Assembly (NCBI GenBank): GCA_030591565.1
Contig: JAUVAU010000022.1
Coordinates: forward strand, 1-36,220
Length of the DNA: 36,220 nt
Reading direction: 5' to 3'
Source of the DNA: Deltaproteobacteria bacterium
GTDB lineage: Bacteria; Desulfobacterota; Deferrisomatia; Deferrisomatales; BM512
The notes below the pieces were generated by a model. It did not search any database and had not been told where the DNA came from. It saw nothing but the letters and a program-made list of their open reading frames with translations. Positions 27,179 through 36,220 of the stretch are shown here, one piece after another. Each line of letters begins with the position of its first letter. Positions within the stretch are counted from its first letter, which is position 1. The translations under genes were made by a program, and so were the position numbers.

Positions 27179-27910
27179 TTATTCAAGTCGGAAATCATCG
27201 CCCAGATAAACGGATCTCGCTATGGGGCTTTCTACGATTTTTTCGGGCGTTCCCTGTAGCAGCACACTGCCTTCGTTGATGATGTAGGCACGATCGCAAA
27301 CCCCTAACGTCTCTCTCACATTATGGTCGCTTAGTATAATTCCGATACCCAATTCTTTCAACTGCAAAATCCGTTCCCGAATCTCGGCAACGGCTATCGG
27401 ATCCACACCTGCAAAGGGCTCGTCGAGTAAAATAAACTTGGGACGGGTGGCTAAAGCCCGCGCTATCTCTACCCTTCTGCGCTCGCCGCCAGAGAGAAGA
27501 TGGGCCTTCCTCTCGGCGATATGGGTCAACCCCAGCTCTTCGAGAGCCTGCTGGGTGCGGGCCCTGGCCTCGTCATCCTCCACGCCGAGGGCTTCCAGCA
27601 CCGAGAAGATATTATCAAAAACGCTTAGACGCCTGAAAACGCTAGACTCCTGGGGCAGATAGCCCAGCCCCTTGCGCGAACGCATGTACATCGGCACATC
27701 GGTCACGTCCTCTCCACAGATGAATATCTCCCCCTCGTCAGCTACGATGAGGCCAACCATCATATAGAAAGAGGTGGTCTTGCCGGCGCCATTGGGTCCA
27801 AGCAGCCCCACGACCTCGCCCATCTCCACATCGAGGTCAACCCCCGAGACGACCTTTTTGCCGCCGTAGCTCTTGGTTAGCCCTTTGGCTTCGAGGATGC
27901 GCGAATCCAT
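27179..27910 (-). CDS. lptB: LPS export ABC transporter ATP-binding protein
   Basis: This 243-residue ATPase powers LPS extraction with LptFG (not in the window). It has Walker A GPNGAGKT at 38-45, the Q-loop in YLPQES, signature LSGGERRRVEIARAL from 139, Walker B ILLDEP at 160-165, and the switch His196 in SDHNVRE, a typical LptB sequence. It follows lptA after 8 bases. Confidence 0.97.
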   Translation of the reverse strand: MDSRILEAKGLTKSYGGKKVVSGVDLDVEMGEVVGLLGPNGAGKTTSFYMMVGLIVADEGEIFICGEDVTDVPMYMRSRKGLGYLPQESSVFRRLSVFDNIFSVLEALGVEDDEARARTQQALEELGLTHIAERKAHLLSGGERRRVEIARALATRPKFILLDEPFAGVDPIAVAEIRERILQLKELGIGIILSDHNVRETLGVCDRAYIINEGSVLLQGTPEKIVESPIARSVYLGDDFRLE

Positions 27911-27918
27911 GGCAGCTA

Positions 27919-28401
27919 TTATTCCTTTTCCTTTTTGGGATAGAATTGGCCGTGTACGCCCTCTTCAATCACGTAGCGCTCTTCGGCCAGGAAGAACTTG
28001 ATCACCTTGCCGGCCACAGCGTTGCGACCGTCCCATATCTTCGGGTCGCCGGTGAGCGTGACAGTCTCCTCAGAGAGGAGGAAGACGCCCTTTTCACCCG
28101 AGGCGAGCGTGGTGCCGCGCTTTACCCTCACCTTGCCCAGGGCGATTATCTTGTCGATATCCTCGCCCTCGGCAGCTGTATAGACCTCAAGCCGGTCGGA
28201 TTGAATCGTCATGTCGCCGCGCACCGCTGAGACCGAGCCGGTGAAAATGACCAGATTATCCCTGCTCCTCAGCTCCATCGAATCGGAATCGATCTCGATG
28301 GGGACGCCCTCTTTCGATATCTTTTCGAGCGTCGCTTCGGCCCCCAATGTGGAGGTCGCGCCAAGTGTCATGAGCAGGATAGCTATGAAGAACCGCTTCA
28401 A
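27919..28401 (-). CDS. lptA: LPS periplasmic bridge protein LptA (OstA family)
   Basis: This 160-residue periplasmic protein forms the bridge that LPS slides along to the outer membrane. A signal peptide (1 to about 20, STLGA) is followed by the OstA beta-jellyroll (about 35-140) with repeating strands such as LVIFTGSVSAVRGDMTIQSD. Its ATG overlaps the lptC stop as ATGA, giving coupled translation of neighbouring bridge parts. Confidence 0.93.
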   Translation of the reverse strand: MKRFFIAILLMTLGATSTLGAEATLEKISKEGVPIEIDSDSMELRSRDNLVIFTGSVSAVRGDMTIQSDRLEVYTAAEGEDIDKIIALGKVRVKRGTTLASGEKGVFLLSEETVTLTGDPKIWDGRNAVAGKVIKFFLAEERYVIEEGVHGQFYPKKEKE

Positions 28402-28961
28402 TTGGGTCTACCTCCGATGGTCGCGTGGACATCATTTCGTATCCGGGCCACGCCACTCTCTATATCCACTGCCAGCCCCGTTCCGGTGATCTCGATAATA
28501 TCCCGGACGATGCGAACCCTGGAGTCTGACCTGATCGTGCTCGTATCGTGGAAGTAATCAGCCCTCTCCAACTCGGCCCGCCACTGGTCCCAGGTCAACT
28601 CCACGCCGTCGGCCAGACTGACACACTTTTGCGCTTCCAGCTCGCATTGGCCCGCCACCGCTTCGATACCGCCGGTTTTGCCCGAGACTTTGAGGTTAAC
28701 GCCCGTAAGCCTGGCGAGATTTCCCTTCGTATCGGCGGCGGCTCTTTGGGCCAATACCGTGTACTGCGCCCCTTTTGCGTCCATGCCGTCCATCCTCACA
28801 CCCTCCAGCTCATGGGCGACGGGTCCGGCCGGTTTGGCTTCTGGAAGGTTGGGCGTTCCTGAAAGCTCTTTGCCTCCATCCCCCAAAAAGCCGGCGATCA
28901 CGACCACCAGCAGCACGAGCGCACCAACCCCCCATGCCAGCAATCCGGGGGGACGGCTCAC
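28398..28961 (-). CDS. lptC: LPS export protein LptC
   Basis: This protein of about 187 residues is anchored in the inner membrane by one helix (about 6-26) and has a periplasmic jellyroll that hands LPS to LptA. Recognition rests on the size, the anchor, the strand pattern (EGVRMDGMDAKGAQYTVLA) and the place between kdsC and lptA. The GTG at 28961 overlaps the kdsC stop (GTGA) and has GGAG 5 bases upstream; the longer frame runs back into kdsC and is less likely. Confidence 0.88.
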   Translation of the reverse strand: MSRPPGLLAWGVGALVLLVVVIAGFLGDGGKELSGTPNLPEAKPAGPVAHELEGVRMDGMDAKGAQYTVLAQRAAADTKGNLARLTGVNLKVSGKTGGIEAVAGQCELEAQKCVSLADGVELTWDQWRAELERADYFHDTSTIRSDSRVRIVRDIIEITGTGLAVDIESGVARIRNDVHATIGGRPN

Positions 28962-29491
28962 AGCTTCTCCGGGTTGAAGTACCTGTCCGTCAGTTCCTCC
29001 CAAAGCCCCTTGGCCTTGATTATCTTCTCGCATACTTCTCTCACGGCCCCGCTCCCTCCGCTATGCAGGGTAACCATATCCACCTTTTCCCGTATGGCTT
29101 CAGCCGCCTCGGGAACGGTGATTGAGAGACCGACCTGCAGGAGTACGGGGAGGTCCACCACGTCGTCGCCCATATAGGCGATGCGCTCGGGAGAGATGGT
29201 GCGCTTGGCGATTATCCGGCGCAACACCTGCAACTTGTCCCTTGCGCCCTGATTCACCTCTTCAATGCCCAGCTCAAGGGCGCGGTGGTCCACGACATCG
29301 CTTCGCCTGCCGGTTATTATCCCGACCTCGACCCCTGCGCGTTGGAGCATCTTCAGGCCGTGGCCGTCGGTGACGTCAAAGGCCTTGGTCTCCACGCCGT
29401 TGTTGTCGATCATGATGCGGCCATCGGTCAGGATGCCGTCCACATCCAGCAGCAGCAGTTCAACGTTGGACAGTCGTTCTTCCAGCTTCAT
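28958..29491 (-). CDS. kdsC: KDO-8-phosphate phosphatase
   Basis: It removes phosphate from KDO-8-phosphate. This is a 177-residue HAD-family enzyme with the nucleophile motif DVDGILTDG (Asp16, Asp18), the conserved ITGRRSDVV, and the metal site GDDVVDLPVL. There is no cap domain, as is normal for tetrameric KdsC. ATG 29491 is chosen because it overlaps the kdsD stop as ATGA; the frame runs open further upstream without a sensible N-terminus. Confidence 0.95.
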   Translation of the reverse strand: MKLEERLSNVELLLLDVDGILTDGRIMIDNNGVETKAFDVTDGHGLKMLQRAGVEVGIITGRRSDVVDHRALELGIEEVNQGARDKLQVLRRIIAKRTISPERIAYMGDDVVDLPVLLQVGLSITVPEAAEAIREKVDMVTLHSGGSGAVREVCEKIIKAKGLWEELTDRYFNPEKL

Positions 29492-30450
29492 CCGAGCCCT
29501 GCCTTCACCAGATGGTGTATGTGGACCACGCCGCACACCAGGTCGTCGCCATCGGTGACGAAGAGGCTGGTGATCGAGTGGTTCTCCATGAGCCGCAAGG
29601 CGTCCGCCGCGAGGGTGTCCATCGGGATCGTCTTTGGCTCGGTGTGCATGACTTCCCGGGCCTTCTTTGCAAGAAAATCCCCAGGCTGTTGTAGCAAGCG
29701 CCTCAAATCACCGTCGGTTATGCTCCCGACGAGTGCGCCGTCCGCGTCAAAGATGCCTACGAAACCGAGCCCCTTGCCCGATATCTCGCAGATGACGTCG
29801 CTCATCAGGTCCTCTTTGGAGGAGCGTGGGACGCCCTCGCTACCAACCATCATGTCTTCCACCAGGAGAGTAAGCTTTTTACCCAGCGAACCCGCCGGAT
29901 GGACCAGGGCGAAGTCCTCTTCCGAGACGCCCCTGAGCTTCATCAAAGACGCCGCCAGGGCGTCGCCAAGCGCCAGCGTGGCGGTGGTCGAGGCCATGGG
30001 GGCAAGGTTCAAGGGGCAGCCCTCGTCGGCTATCGCAACAAGCAATATTACATCAGCCCTACGGGCAAGGGTGGACTCGGCGCAGCCGGTCATGCAGATC
30101 AATTTCAGCTTCATCCTCCTGACCAGGGGCAAGAGCCCCAACAGCTCCTCGGTTTCACCCGAATTGGAGACGGCCAGCATCACGTCGTCGTGGGAGAGCA
30201 CCCCCAGGTCGCCGTGCGCGCCCTCAGCCGGATGGAGAAAGAAGGCGGGCGTGCCGGTGGAGCTGAGAGTCGCCGCGATCTTGCGACAGATGATCCCGCT
30301 CTTGCCCATGCCCGTGAGGATCACTTTGCCCTTGCACTGCTCCAGCAACTCCAGCGCGTCGTCGAAGGGTTGACCGAGGGAAGCGGCCAGCTTTTCGAGC
30401 GTTGTTGCCTGCTTTAACAGCACTTCTTTACCCGTAGCTACAAAACTCAA
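29488..30450 (-). CDS. kdsD: Arabinose-5-phosphate isomerase (KdsD/KpsF/GutQ family)
   Basis: It turns ribulose-5-phosphate into arabinose-5-phosphate, the first step to KDO. The 320-residue protein has an N-terminal SIS domain (about 30-175) with LTGMGKSGIICRKIAATL and FFLHPAEGAHGDLG, then two CBS domains (about 205-320). The start is TTG, overlapping the kdsA stop as TTGA, with GGAGAG 5 bases upstream. It lies between kdsA and kdsC, so four KDO steps are encoded together. Confidence 0.95.
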   Translation of the reverse strand: MSFVATGKEVLLKQATTLEKLAASLGQPFDDALELLEQCKGKVILTGMGKSGIICRKIAATLSSTGTPAFFLHPAEGAHGDLGVLSHDDVMLAVSNSGETEELLGLLPLVRRMKLKLICMTGCAESTLARRADVILLVAIADEGCPLNLAPMASTTATLALGDALAASLMKLRGVSEEDFALVHPAGSLGKKLTLLVEDMMVGSEGVPRSSKEDLMSDVICEISGKGLGFVGIFDADGALVGSITDGDLRRLLQQPGDFLAKKAREVMHTEPKTIPMDTLAADALRLMENHSITSLFVTDGDDLVCGVVHIHHLVKAGLG

Positions 30451-31273
30451 GTATTCTCTCTCCGTGCTTTATCTATCGCCAGAATAGGTTTGAGCACCTC
30501 TTCCAGCCGTGATAACGCTATTGAATTGGGGCCGTCACATAAAGCGTTGTCCGGGTCGGGATGCACCTCAAGGAAGAGCGCATCGATCCCCACCCCTGCC
30601 GCACCGCGAGCCAGCAGCGGCGCTAGTTCACGGTCTCCAGAGCTTACACCGCAGCCGCCTCCGGGGGACTGGACCGCGTGGGTGGCGTCGAAGACGATCG
30701 GCCTGCCGCTTTTCGCCATCCTTGCCATGCCCATAAAATCGACCACCAGATAACGATATCCGAAGGTGGAGCCGCGTTCGGTGAAAAGCACTCCGCCATC
30801 CCCACCGCTCTCAACCTTGGCGGCGGCGTTCTCCATATCTTCAGGGGCGAGGAACTGGCCCTTCTTTATGTTCACCGGCTTGCCGGTTTTGCCCGCCGCG
30901 ACCAGCAGATCGGTCTGACGGCAGAGGAACGCGGGGATTTGAAGGCAATCGAGCACCCCGGCTGCCATTGCAGCTTCTTCGGGGGTGTGGACGTCGGAGA
31001 CAATAGGCAGGTCGAACTCGGCCTTTATCCCGGCGAGAATCTCCAGCCCCTTCTCAAGACCGGGACCCCGGTAGCTGTCGATTGAGGTGCGGTTGGCCTT
31101 GTCAAAAGAGCTTTTGTAGACGAGGGGGAGCGAGAGCGCGGCGGCAATACGCTTCAGTTCCGCCGCAGCTTGCCTGGCGACCTCCAGCGATTCGATTACG
31201 CAAGGACCGGCGATCAGGACGAGCGGGTTACCGCCCCCTACCGGAATTCCGCCGATCTTCACCGTGCGCTTCA

Positions 31274-31274
<1 letters not shown>
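30447..31274 (-). CDS. kdsA: KDO-8-phosphate synthase
   Basis: It joins phosphoenolpyruvate and arabinose-5-phosphate to KDO-8-phosphate. The 275-residue TIM-barrel enzyme has LIAGPCVIES near the start, KSSFDKANRTS, the GPGLEKGLEIL segment, ERGSTFGYRYLVVDF and FDATHAVQSPGG. Its ATG shares one base with the pyrG stop (TAATG), so translation of the two is coupled. Confidence 0.97.
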
Positions 31275-32926
<1,652 letters not shown>

Positions 32927-32953
32927 TTATTAGTGTCTCTTCTGTAGTTTCCG

Positions 32954-33730
32954 CTATTGGGAACGCTGCAAGAGCACCTTTTCCGCCCTCGCCACATCTT
33001 CCGGCCTGTCAACACCCACGCCAGGGGCGCCGACCGCCGGGACAACTCTTATCCGCCACCCCGCTTCAAGGGCGCGCAGCTGCTCCAGACACTCCGCCTT
33101 CTCCAGCTCGCCGGGGAGCATCTTGGCGAACCTGCCCAACACACTGGCAGTGTAGCCGTAAACCCCGATATGCGCCAAGGGCTCAATCAGTCCGTCAGGC
33201 GCATCTTTTTGCGCTCCACTGCTCCAATGGTCTCGGTAATGGGGTATGGCGGAACGGGAGAAATAGAGCGCGTCTCCGTTTCGCGTTGTCACCACTTTCA
33301 CCACGTCCGGGTTGTGCAGCTCGGCTGCGCTGGTCAAAGGCCGGGAAAGGGTAGCCATATGGGGCTGGGGAGTGTCCCTGAAAGCCGAAGCAAGCGCATC
33401 AATGTCGGCGGGATCAATCGTTGGCTCATCCCCCTGAAGGTTTAGATATACGTCCCCGTCCAGACTGTGTGCGGCGGCGGCCACCCTGTCGGTGCCGCTG
33501 GCGCAACCGGAAGGAGTCATGATGACTTTTGCACCCGCGTCGAAACCCGCCTTGGCTATTCGCTCATCATCGGTCGCCACGCAGACCTCGTCAATGAGCG
33601 TGGCCTTTAAAGCTGCATCGACCACCCAAGCTATCATTGGCTTGCCAAGGATCATACAAAGTGGTTTGCCGGGAAACCTCAAAGAGGCATAACGGGCTGG
33701 AATCACCGCGATTGTTCGCAAGTGGCGCAT
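32954..33730 (-). CDS. kdsB: CMP-KDO synthetase (3-deoxy-manno-octulosonate cytidylyltransferase)
   Basis: It activates KDO as CMP-KDO for transfer to lipid A. The 258-residue protein shows the nucleotide-binding start IPARYASLRFPGKPL, VCVATDDERI, the NLQGDEPTI metal site and GVYGYTASVL. GGAG touches the ATG at 33730 directly, while it stands 9 bases from an in-frame TTG three codons later, so the true start may be 33721. It is the first gene of the long minus-strand block. Confidence 0.96.
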   Translation of the reverse strand: MRHLRTIAVIPARYASLRFPGKPLCMILGKPMIAWVVDAALKATLIDEVCVATDDERIAKAGFDAGAKVIMTPSGCASGTDRVAAAAHSLDGDVYLNLQGDEPTIDPADIDALASAFRDTPQPHMATLSRPLTSAAELHNPDVVKVVTTRNGDALYFSRSAIPHYRDHWSSGAQKDAPDGLIEPLAHIGVYGYTASVLGRFAKMLPGELEKAECLEQLRALEAGWRIRVVPAVGAPGVGVDRPEDVARAEKVLLQRSQ

Positions 33731-33761
33731 CTCCGATCCATCTGGATGTTTAAGTTACGAT

Positions 33762-33781
33762 ACCCGCCGCTTTGCGGGGGT
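33762..33781 (-). terminator. Possible terminator after the PilZ gene
   Basis: ACCC (33762-33765) and CCGC (33767-33770) pair with GCGG (33774-33777) and GGGT (33778-33781) around TTT, an 8-bp GC-rich stem with one bulged G. No strong T tract follows on the minus strand. It lies between the PilZ gene and kdsB; the rest of 33731-33852 shows nothing clear. Confidence 0.35.
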
Positions 33782-33852
33782 GTCAAGGCACGCCGGAGGT
33801 GTTTGCAGGAAAAGGTTGAGGGGAATTACATTGAGGGGATTAAAGTAAGGGT

Positions 33853-34209
33853 TCAGCCCTTGCCGCCACCTGCCCAGAGAACCTCGATCAAGCGGCGGTC
33901 TTCTTTTGAAATCCGTATAAACTCGACCCCGATCCCAAAGTCTCCGTCCTTCTGCGGCGTCTCATAGATGACCCTCACGATCACCGTGGCAACCTTGCCC
34001 TTTACCGAGATAAGCAGGTTGAGATAAGAGCCCACACCCAGCTCTTCATCGCTTGTGAACATACAGCCGCCCAGCCCCAGCTCCCTGGTCTTGACGAACC
34101 CTTCGATGTGGGACTCCTCATCCAGCTTCTTGACCAGGACCGCATTTTTGGAAGGTACGCGGGGGAAACGTCTGCGTTGCTCGTTTATCATTGCCTTAAA
34201 ACTCTCCAT
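33853..34209 (-). CDS. PilZ-domain protein with altered second motif
   Basis: This small 118-residue cytoplasmic protein is a single PilZ domain. The first cyclic-di-GMP motif RxxxR is present (Arg13, Arg17 in RRRFPRV). The second motif, usually (D/N)xSxxG, reads ELGLGG (Glu43, Gly45, Gly48), so the Asp/Asn and Ser are changed and binding may be weak or lost. GVEFIRIS near the C-terminus is typical of PilZ. A good promoter lies just upstream. An internal ATG (residue 7) is an alternative start. It is divergent from the M23 gene. Confidence 0.82.
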   Translation of the reverse strand: MESFKAMINEQRRRFPRVPSKNAVLVKKLDEESHIEGFVKTRELGLGGCMFTSDEELGVGSYLNLLISVKGKVATVIVRVIYETPQKDGDFGIGVEFIRISKEDRRLIEVLWAGGGKG

Positions 34210-34233
34210 GTCCTCGAATAACAGGGTGAGCCA

Positions 34234-34261
34234 ATTCTATACTAATTGAGTAGTTGGTCAA
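34234..34261 (-). promoter_or_regulatory. Sigma-70-type promoter for the PilZ gene
   Basis: On the minus strand TTGACC (34261-34256) is 16 bases from TAGAAT (34239-34234). Both match the consensus in five of six bases. The expected start point is about 17 bases before the PilZ ATG. Confidence 0.55.
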
Positions 34262-34276
34262 CTGATTTGGTCAACT
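34254..34276. repeat. Direct repeat over the PilZ promoter -35 region
   Basis: TTGGTCAACT occurs at 34254-34263 and again at 34267-34276, a 13-base period. The first copy contains the -35 element. The second is a candidate activator or repressor half-site, or a second -35. The remaining intergenic bases to 34453 include a hairpin CGGTGC/GCACCG (34427-34441) touching the ribosome site of the M23 gene. Confidence 0.45.
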
Positions 34277-34453
34277 TATTTACCCTCCCGAGCACTTGGT
34301 TGGAAATAACAAAAAATCGATTTACCTTGCAAATCAATGGATAAATGGGTTAAAAGTTCGAATTGGCAATTAGTATTTTGAGCCGTTTGGGCGTTTAACT
34401 GCCCGGGTAGTGTCTAATTAACGTTTCGGTGCACAGCACCGGGAGAAGATCTA

Positions 34454-35401
34454 TTGTCCAGAGCAACGTTAATCTGGTCCGGCGGACCTGAAAAGCCATA
34501 TCGTACCTATACGTTTCCTAAAAACATAGTGCTGACAGCCATTTGGGGCTCCGGCATCTTGGCCGTTCTCTCCATAATCCTCATCCTGGCGGTGGGTTTC
34601 CAGATTGCCTCTCTTTCAGAGAAGAGCACCACAATCAGCGAGCAGAGTGAGACGATCAGGAACCTTGAAGCACAGAACACCGAACTCGGCCAGGATTACG
34701 ACCAGATCAACAGCGAACTCGAAGAGGTACGCGAGCTTGAGTCCAAGGTCCGGGTCTTCCTTGGACTGGAAACTGAAGAGAGCAGCGAAGGGTTGAGCAA
34801 CCAGGGCGGCGAAGCCCCCTCAGACGCCCTGCCCCCAGACCAATCCGACGCAGAGATCATCCAGGGCCAGCTCGACGGGCTTGATATGCCCGAGGCCTCC
34901 CCCATCATGTCGTCGGCCGACTCGCTCGCCGAGGTCCTCTTCTACCTCGAAGACAAGCAGGCGCAGATGCTCCACGTGCCCACCATTCTTCCCGTCAAGG
35001 GCGAAGGTCTGTGGCTCTCCTGCTACTTCGGCTGGAGAAAGAATCCCATCACCGGCATAGGCAAGGAGTTCCACAACGGCCTGGACATCGCCGGACAGTG
35101 GCGTAGCGAAATCATCGCCCCTGCCGATGGCACGGTCGTCCGTAGCGGAAAAGACCGCTACCTTGGCAACTACGTCAAGCTGCGGCATTCCAGCGGCATC
35201 AAGACAAGCTACGGCCATTTGGAGTCCAGTGCAGTCAAGGTGGGACAGAAAGTCAAACGCGGCGACCTGATCGGCTACATGGGCAACACGGGCCGCACCA
35301 CCGGGACGCACCTGCACTACGCGGTGGTCAAAGATGATCGCTTCGTAGACCCCATCCAGTACATCTGGGATGGCCCCAATAACCCTCTGGCGCGAAAGTA
35401 A
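34454..35401 (+). CDS. Membrane-anchored M23 (LytM) peptidoglycan endopeptidase
   Basis: This 315-residue protein has one membrane helix (about 28-50), a coiled coil (about 52-105), an acidic linker and an M23 metallopeptidase domain (about 180-305). Zinc and catalytic residues are intact: His207 and Asp211 in HNGLD, His255, and His286/His288 in THLHYA. It should cut peptide cross-links in the cell wall from the outer face of the inner membrane. The start is TTG with GGGAG 8 bases upstream, and a 6-bp hairpin reaches that site, so translation may be damped. The bactofilin gene follows after 3 bases. Confidence 0.93.
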   Translation: MSRATLIWSGGPEKPYRTYTFPKNIVLTAIWGSGILAVLSIILILAVGFQIASLSEKSTTISEQSETIRNLEAQNTELGQDYDQINSELEEVRELESKVRVFLGLETEESSEGLSNQGGEAPSDALPPDQSDAEIIQGQLDGLDMPEASPIMSSADSLAEVLFYLEDKQAQMLHVPTILPVKGEGLWLSCYFGWRKNPITGIGKEFHNGLDIAGQWRSEIIAPADGTVVRSGKDRYLGNYVKLRHSSGIKTSYGHLESSAVKVGQKVKRGDLIGYMGNTGRTTGTHLHYAVVKDDRFVDPIQYIWDGPNNPLARK

Positions 35402-35404
35402 TCA

Positions 35405-35896
35405 ATGGGACTCTCAATGAAAAAATCCAACGGTGACAAGATAGTGCGGGCCAACGCCGCCCTTGAGACGATAATCGGCCAAGGCGCCCGCTTCGAAGGC
35501 TCCATCGACACTGACAACGACGTCCTCATTGATGGCGAATTCAAAGGCAAGATCAAGAGCGCAGCGACAATAATCATCAACGACGGGGCCAAAGTATCTG
35601 CCGAGATAGAGGCGGACTTCGTCGTCGTCCACGGGACTATAGATGGCGTGATCACCGTCCACAAACGCATTGACATAGGCTCCACCGGTCGCATAACCGG
35701 CGAAGTCAGAGCGGCGTCCGCCAGGGTGTCGGAAGGCGGCGTGATCGACGGCGTGTGCCACATCATCCCCGACGCCATCACAAAGTCCACCAACAAACCC
35801 GCCATGCCCACGCAGAAGCCCGTCATGCCAACACAGAAGCCAACCATGCCAACACAGCTTCCAACCGAAGGCAAGGCCAAGACCGACGTAGCCTAG
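35405..35896 (+). CDS. Bactofilin (polymer-forming cytoskeletal protein)
   Basis: This 163-residue cytoskeletal protein polymerises without nucleotides. The core (about 18-120) shows the short repeating beta-helix strands of bactofilins (VLIDGEFKGKIKSAATIIIN, DFVVVHGTIDGVI). The C-terminal tail carries three 7-residue repeats of MPTQKPx (134-154, bases 35804-35866). In Helicobacter and Caulobacter bactofilins position wall enzymes, and M23 peptidases are frequent operon partners, as here. An internal ATG at 35417 is an alternative start, since neither has a strong ribosome site. Confidence 0.94.
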   Translation: MGLSMKKSNGDKIVRANAALETIIGQGARFEGSIDTDNDVLIDGEFKGKIKSAATIIINDGAKVSAEIEADFVVVHGTIDGVITVHKRIDIGSTGRITGEVRAASARVSEGGVIDGVCHIIPDAITKSTNKPAMPTQKPVMPTQKPTMPTQLPTEGKAKTDVA

Positions 35897-35921
35897 CAGC
35901 TGAAAACACCCAAAACCAGCG

Positions 35922-35950
35922 AAGGCTCCTTTCAATTCGAGAGGAGCCTT
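35922..35950 (+). terminator. Terminator of the M23-bactofilin operon
   Basis: AAGGCTCCT (35922-35930) and AGGAGCCTT (35942-35950) form a perfect 9-bp stem followed by TCTTGTTT on the plus strand. Confidence 0.8.
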
Positions 35951-36016
35951 TCTTGTTTGCGGTCAGTCGTCCACGGCTACCTGCTTGCGGCTATCTGTTG
36001 TGTTGGGGTCCGGACG

Positions 36017-36042
36017 AAAAAAAGGACGGCTATCGCCGTCCT
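36017..36042 (-). terminator. Terminator of the tRNA-Gly transcript
   Basis: On the minus strand AGGACGGC and GCCGTCCT (36042-36023) form a perfect 8-bp stem with loop GATA, followed by six further T residues (36022-36017). It stands 72 bases past the tRNA 3' end. The interval 36043-36113 shows no gene. Confidence 0.8.
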
Positions 36043-36113
36043 CTGGTGCCGGATAGAGACCCGGCTATATAAACATTGTCTTCGGCCACTTGTCGGGCCG
36101 GTTGTCGTTTAAG

Positions 36114-36188
36114 TGGAGCGGGAAACGAGATTCGAACTCGCGACTTCGACCTTGGCAAGGTCGCACTCTACCACTGAGTTATTCCCGC
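36114..36188 (-). tRNA. tRNA-Gly (anticodon GCC)
   Basis: The 75-base minus-strand sequence folds as a full cloverleaf. The acceptor is GCGGGAA with TTCCCGC, the D stem is ACTC/GAGT, and the anticodon stem CGACC/GGTCG encloses the loop TTGCCAA. The T arm has TTCGAAT. The discriminator is T and the 3' CCA is encoded in the DNA. Confidence 0.96.
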
Positions 36189-36220
36189 CCTTTGAAGCGA
36201 ACCGCATTTTGCCTAACGCA

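Noticed and set aside
33769-33845. Possible third repeat remnant (GCTTTGCGGGGGTGTC, then GGGGATTAAAG)
   Set aside because: It resembles two short blocks of copy 1 in the same order, but the hairpins are missing and the matches are short; chance cannot be excluded.

Overview
The window is a GC-rich chromosomal stretch from a Gram-negative bacterium. The gene order on the minus strand (KDO synthesis, LPS export, lptB-rpoN-hpf-ptsN-hprK-rapZ, then phosphotransferase genes) and an MJ0042-type zinc-ribbon membrane protein point to a deltaproteobacterium-like lineage (Desulfobacterota/Desulfuromonadota/Myxococcota sense). I cannot place it more finely from sequence alone. Coding density is high. 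No insertion sequence, prophage gene, rRNA or CRISPR array is visible.

Layout. Positions 1-5013 (plus strand) hold cysS, uvrB and a cation diffusion facilitator. Two copies of a structured intergenic repeat lie at about 131-422 and 5071-5345. Positions 5345-9306 (minus) carry a possible two-gene signalling pair (a zinc-ribbon/Cache/HAMP membrane sensor without output domain, and an unrecognised soluble protein) and truD. Positions 9400-13858 (plus) are a compact five-gene cluster: NarL-type response regulator, Cys-rich flavodoxin-like reductase, HEAT-repeat membrane protein, CPBP membrane protease and a CgeB-like GT-B protein. It ends at a bidirectional terminator. Positions 13949-15504 (minus) are a secreted or tethered thioredoxin-like protein and a small membrane protein, followed by icd and metK.

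Positions 18209-33730 are one long minus-strand block, described here in its direction of transcription: kdsB-pyrG-kdsA-kdsD-kdsC-lptC-lptA-lptB-rpoN, then hpf-ptsN-hprK-rapZ, then mannose-family PTS IIA-IIB-IIC-IID, HPr and enzyme I. The first part makes KDO and CTP, activates KDO and exports LPS. The second part couples sigma-54, ribosome hibernation and PTS phosphorylation signalling. Many of these genes overlap by 1-4 bases and several start with GTG or TTG inside the preceding stop codon. Positions 33853-36188 hold a PilZ-domain gene (minus), an M23 peptidase-bactofilin pair (plus) and a tRNA-Gly (minus) with its own terminator.

The most unusual material is the repeat family. The two copies keep the same series of hairpins while the stem sequences differ by paired changes, including an 11-bp stem with an identical GACAAG loop and four compensatory substitutions. 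Other points worth attention are competing hairpins between metK and icd, the uncharacterised five-gene cluster, and the output-less zinc-ribbon sensor.
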